NCBI GenBank assembly: GCA_050633625.1
Contig: JBOEGW010000003.1
Location: forward strand, 496,001 to 560,000
Length of the DNA: 64,000 bases
From: JBOEGW01 sp050633625
GTDB lineage: Bacteria > Pseudomonadota > Alphaproteobacteria > Rhodobacterales > Rhodobacteraceae
Direction: 5' to 3'
Shown here piece by piece: positions 62,332 to 64,000 of the stretch; the stretch's first letter is position 1, and every line of letters starts with the position of its first letter. The notes beneath the pieces are model-generated. The model was not told the origin of the DNA. It worked only from the letters and a program-made list of their open reading frames with translations, and made no database searches. The position numbers were made by a program, and so were the translations under genes.

Positions 62332-63047
62332 GCATATTGCAGATTTCCGGCCTCAACGTGTCGATCGGTCAATACGCCGTTTTGCACGACATGAGCTTTG
62401 AGGTGGACGAGGGGGGCGTGTTCGTTTTGCTGGGCCGAAATGGTGCTGGCAAGACCACGACCCTGCGCGCGATCATGGGGCTGTGGGAGCGCCCGGCCGG
62501 ATCTATTCGGTTTCGCGGCGAGGACATCAGCGGGCTGCATACCAGCGAAATCGCCCAACGCGGCATCGCCTATGTTCCGGAAAATATGGGTATATTTGGC
62601 GGACTGACAGTTTGTGAAAACATGGTGCTTGCAACAAAGACCGGCAAGTTTGATGCGGATAGATTAGACCGGGTTTATACGCTTTTCCCGGCCCTCAAAC
62701 AGTTTTGGGGCAAGCAGGCCTGGAGCCTTTCTGGCGGCCAAAAACAAATGCTCGCCGTGGCCCGCGCCATCATTGAACCGCGCGCCCTCATTCTGATCGA
62801 TGAGCCAACAAAGGGCCTTGCCCCATCAATCATCGCCGCGATGGCCGATGCTTTTCGCACAATTGGTGAGACTACCACGATCTTGCTGGTCGAGCAAAAC
62901 CTCGCCTTCGCGACTGCGCTTGGGTCTGGCATGGCGGTTGTTGATGACGGGCGTGTGGCACACACCGGTTTGATGGCTGAATTCGCCGCCGACACCGCGC
63001 TTCAAAATAGGCTGTTGAGCCTGTCAACCGCAGAGGAAACAGCATGA
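62328..63047 (+). CDS. livF: HAAT ABC transporter ATPase LivF-like
   Basis: A 239-residue ATPase with Walker A GRNGAGKTT, the signature SLSGGQKQMLAVARAI and Walker B ALILIDEPTKGLAPSI. The start overlaps the livG stop, and livH starts inside its stop (ATGA). Confidence 0.94.
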   Translation: MSILQISGLNVSIGQYAVLHDMSFEVDEGGVFVLLGRNGAGKTTTLRAIMGLWERPAGSIRFRGEDISGLHTSEIAQRGIAYVPENMGIFGGLTVCENMVLATKTGKFDADRLDRVYTLFPALKQFWGKQAWSLSGGQKQMLAVARAIIEPRALILIDEPTKGLAPSIIAAMADAFRTIGETTTILLVEQNLAFATALGSGMAVVDDGRVAHTGLMAEFAADTALQNRLLSLSTAEETA

Positions 63048-64000
63048 GCGGCATTGCCCAATTCCTATCCCGCAATGGCGGCGTATTCCTGTCGCCGCTC
63101 ATCCTCGCACTTGTCGCCTTCGTGCTCATCGGCGCCCCGTCGTCTTGGCTCACTTTGACGGTCGCAGGGCTGTCGATGGGGATGATGATTTTCTTGATGG
63201 CCTCCGGCCTCAGTCTTGTGTTCGGGTTGATGGATGTCATGAATTTCGGCCATTCCGCCTTCGTCAGCTTTGGGGCCTTCGTGGCGACCTCGGTGCTGGC
63301 GTGGCTTGGCGGCTGGCTTGCGGCTGATAGTTTGGCGCTCAATATTCTGGCGCTCACTTTGGCCATTGCTGCGGCGATCACTTTTGGCGCGGCGGCTGGA
63401 TGGTTCTTTGAACGGGTGATCATCAAGCCCGTCTATAGCGACCACTTGCGGCAAATCCTCATCACGATGGGCGCTTTGATCGTCGCTGAGCAACTCATCT
63501 TGATGGTCTGGGGCGGCACGCCAATGTCCGTGCCGCGACCGCAGTTTTTGGAAGGGTCACTCATCATTGGCGACAGTTCGCTTGAGATTTATCGACTGTT
63601 CGCTTTCTGCCTTGGCGCGCTTGTCTACGGCGGACTTTTTGTATTGCTCAACCGAACACGCATGGGGCTTTTGATCCGCGCTGGTGTTGAGAGCCGCGAG
63701 ATGGTCGAAGCCCTCGGATTTCGCATTGATCGGTTGTTTATCGCGGTCTTTATGCTTGGTTCTGCCTTGGCCGCATTGGGGGGCGCGATGTGGGCCGGGT
63801 ATGAAACCCTGATCACGCCAGCGCTAGGCGCGGAGCTTATGGTGGTGGTGTTTATCGTCGTGATCATCGGCGGACTTGGCTCGATCCAAGGCACATTGCT
63901 GGGCGCACTCTTGGTCGGGCTAACGCAAAACTACGTGGGATTTCTATCCCCCAAGCTGGCGCTCGCCTCGAACATGATTTTGATGATGATCATTCTGCTG
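63044..64000 (+). CDS. livH: HAAT ABC transporter permease LivH-like, partial at right edge
   Basis: The first 319 codons of a branched-chain amino acid permease. About eight membrane segments are visible, with LSLVFGLMDVMNFGHSAFVS near the N-terminus (the usual LivH family signature) and GLGSIQGTLLGALLVG near the end. The ATG at 63044 overlaps livF by ATGA. The gene continues past the right edge; a second permease (livM) is expected next. Confidence 0.92.
   Translation, partial: MSGIAQFLSRNGGVFLSPLILALVAFVLIGAPSSWLTLTVAGLSMGMMIFLMASGLSLVFGLMDVMNFGHSAFVSFGAFVATSVLAWLGGWLAADSLALNILALTLAIAAAITFGAAAGWFFERVIIKPVYSDHLRQILITMGALIVAEQLILMVWGGTPMSVPRPQFLEGSLIIGDSSLEIYRLFAFCLGALVYGGLFVLLNRTRMGLLIRAGVESREMVEALGFRIDRLFIAVFMLGSALAALGGAMWAGYETLITPALGAELMVVVFIVVIIGGLGSIQGTLLGALLVGLTQNYVGFLSPKLALASNMILMMIILL

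Overview
The window reads as chromosomal DNA of a Rhodobacteraceae (Roseobacter-group) alphaproteobacterium. The evidence is family content: a DUF1013/TrcR cell-cycle regulator, a TIGR02302 protein beside lysA, monomeric NADP-isocitrate dehydrogenase, a form II CO-dehydrogenase-like operon and a XoxF-type PQQ dehydrogenase, all in GC-rich, densely packed DNA. Many ATGA or TAATG start/stop overlaps are present. I saw no rRNA, tRNA, CRISPR array, insertion sequence or prophage. No gap between genes exceeds about 265 bases.

Layout, 1-33.9 kb (housekeeping and envelope): TIGR02302 protein (cut by the left edge), lysA, a DUF2834 protein, RNase T2, trcR, a LysR regulator, pbpC with an alpha-2-macroglobulin, a hybrid histidine kinase, yaaA, recQ, yggT, a thioesterase-like protein, an MFS transporter, mepA, a phytase-like esterase, a queuosine-precursor transporter, a small leader-like transcript before arfB, a Deg protease, a duplicated membrane protein, trhO, a Wza-like lipoprotein, an acyl-CoA dehydrogenase/CoA-transferase pair, gloA and a sulfotransferase.

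33.9-57.1 kb is the most interesting part: a lanthanide/PQQ alcohol-oxidation locus. A three-gene signalling set (hybrid kinase, FIST protein, LuxR-type response regulator) precedes xoxF and its cytochrome c. Then come a NitT/TauT-like binding protein and ATPase, a Sel1-like protein, a five-gene ABC-type set resembling Pseudomonas PedA1A2BC plus a TIGR03863-type binding protein, a PedF-like cytochrome c-550, a XoxJ/PedG-like binding protein, coxG-coxS-coxL-coxM (form II), ApbE with a NosR/NirI-like flavoprotein, and an ABC permease. The permease probably completes the binding protein and ATPase at the other end of the locus. A 13-bp motif (CTTTGGTCGTATG and close variants) lies about 48-57 bases upstream of several start codons across this locus, in the direction of transcription. 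This suggests one regulator, plausibly the LuxR-type response regulator, controls the whole set.

Working model (inference): XoxF oxidises methanol or another alcohol in the periplasm and passes electrons to XoxG/PedF cytochromes. The Ped-like transporter handles lanthanide or PQQ-enzyme maturation. The form II Cox enzyme is a molybdenum hydroxylase of unknown substrate and may oxidise the aldehyde product. The ApbE-flavinylated NosR-like protein may be a membrane electron conduit. PQQ synthesis genes and an obvious formaldehyde dehydrogenase are not in the window.

57.3-64 kb: monomeric isocitrate dehydrogenase, a PAS-LuxR regulator, and a HAAT-type (branched-chain amino acid/amide) ABC transporter whose permease runs off the right edge.
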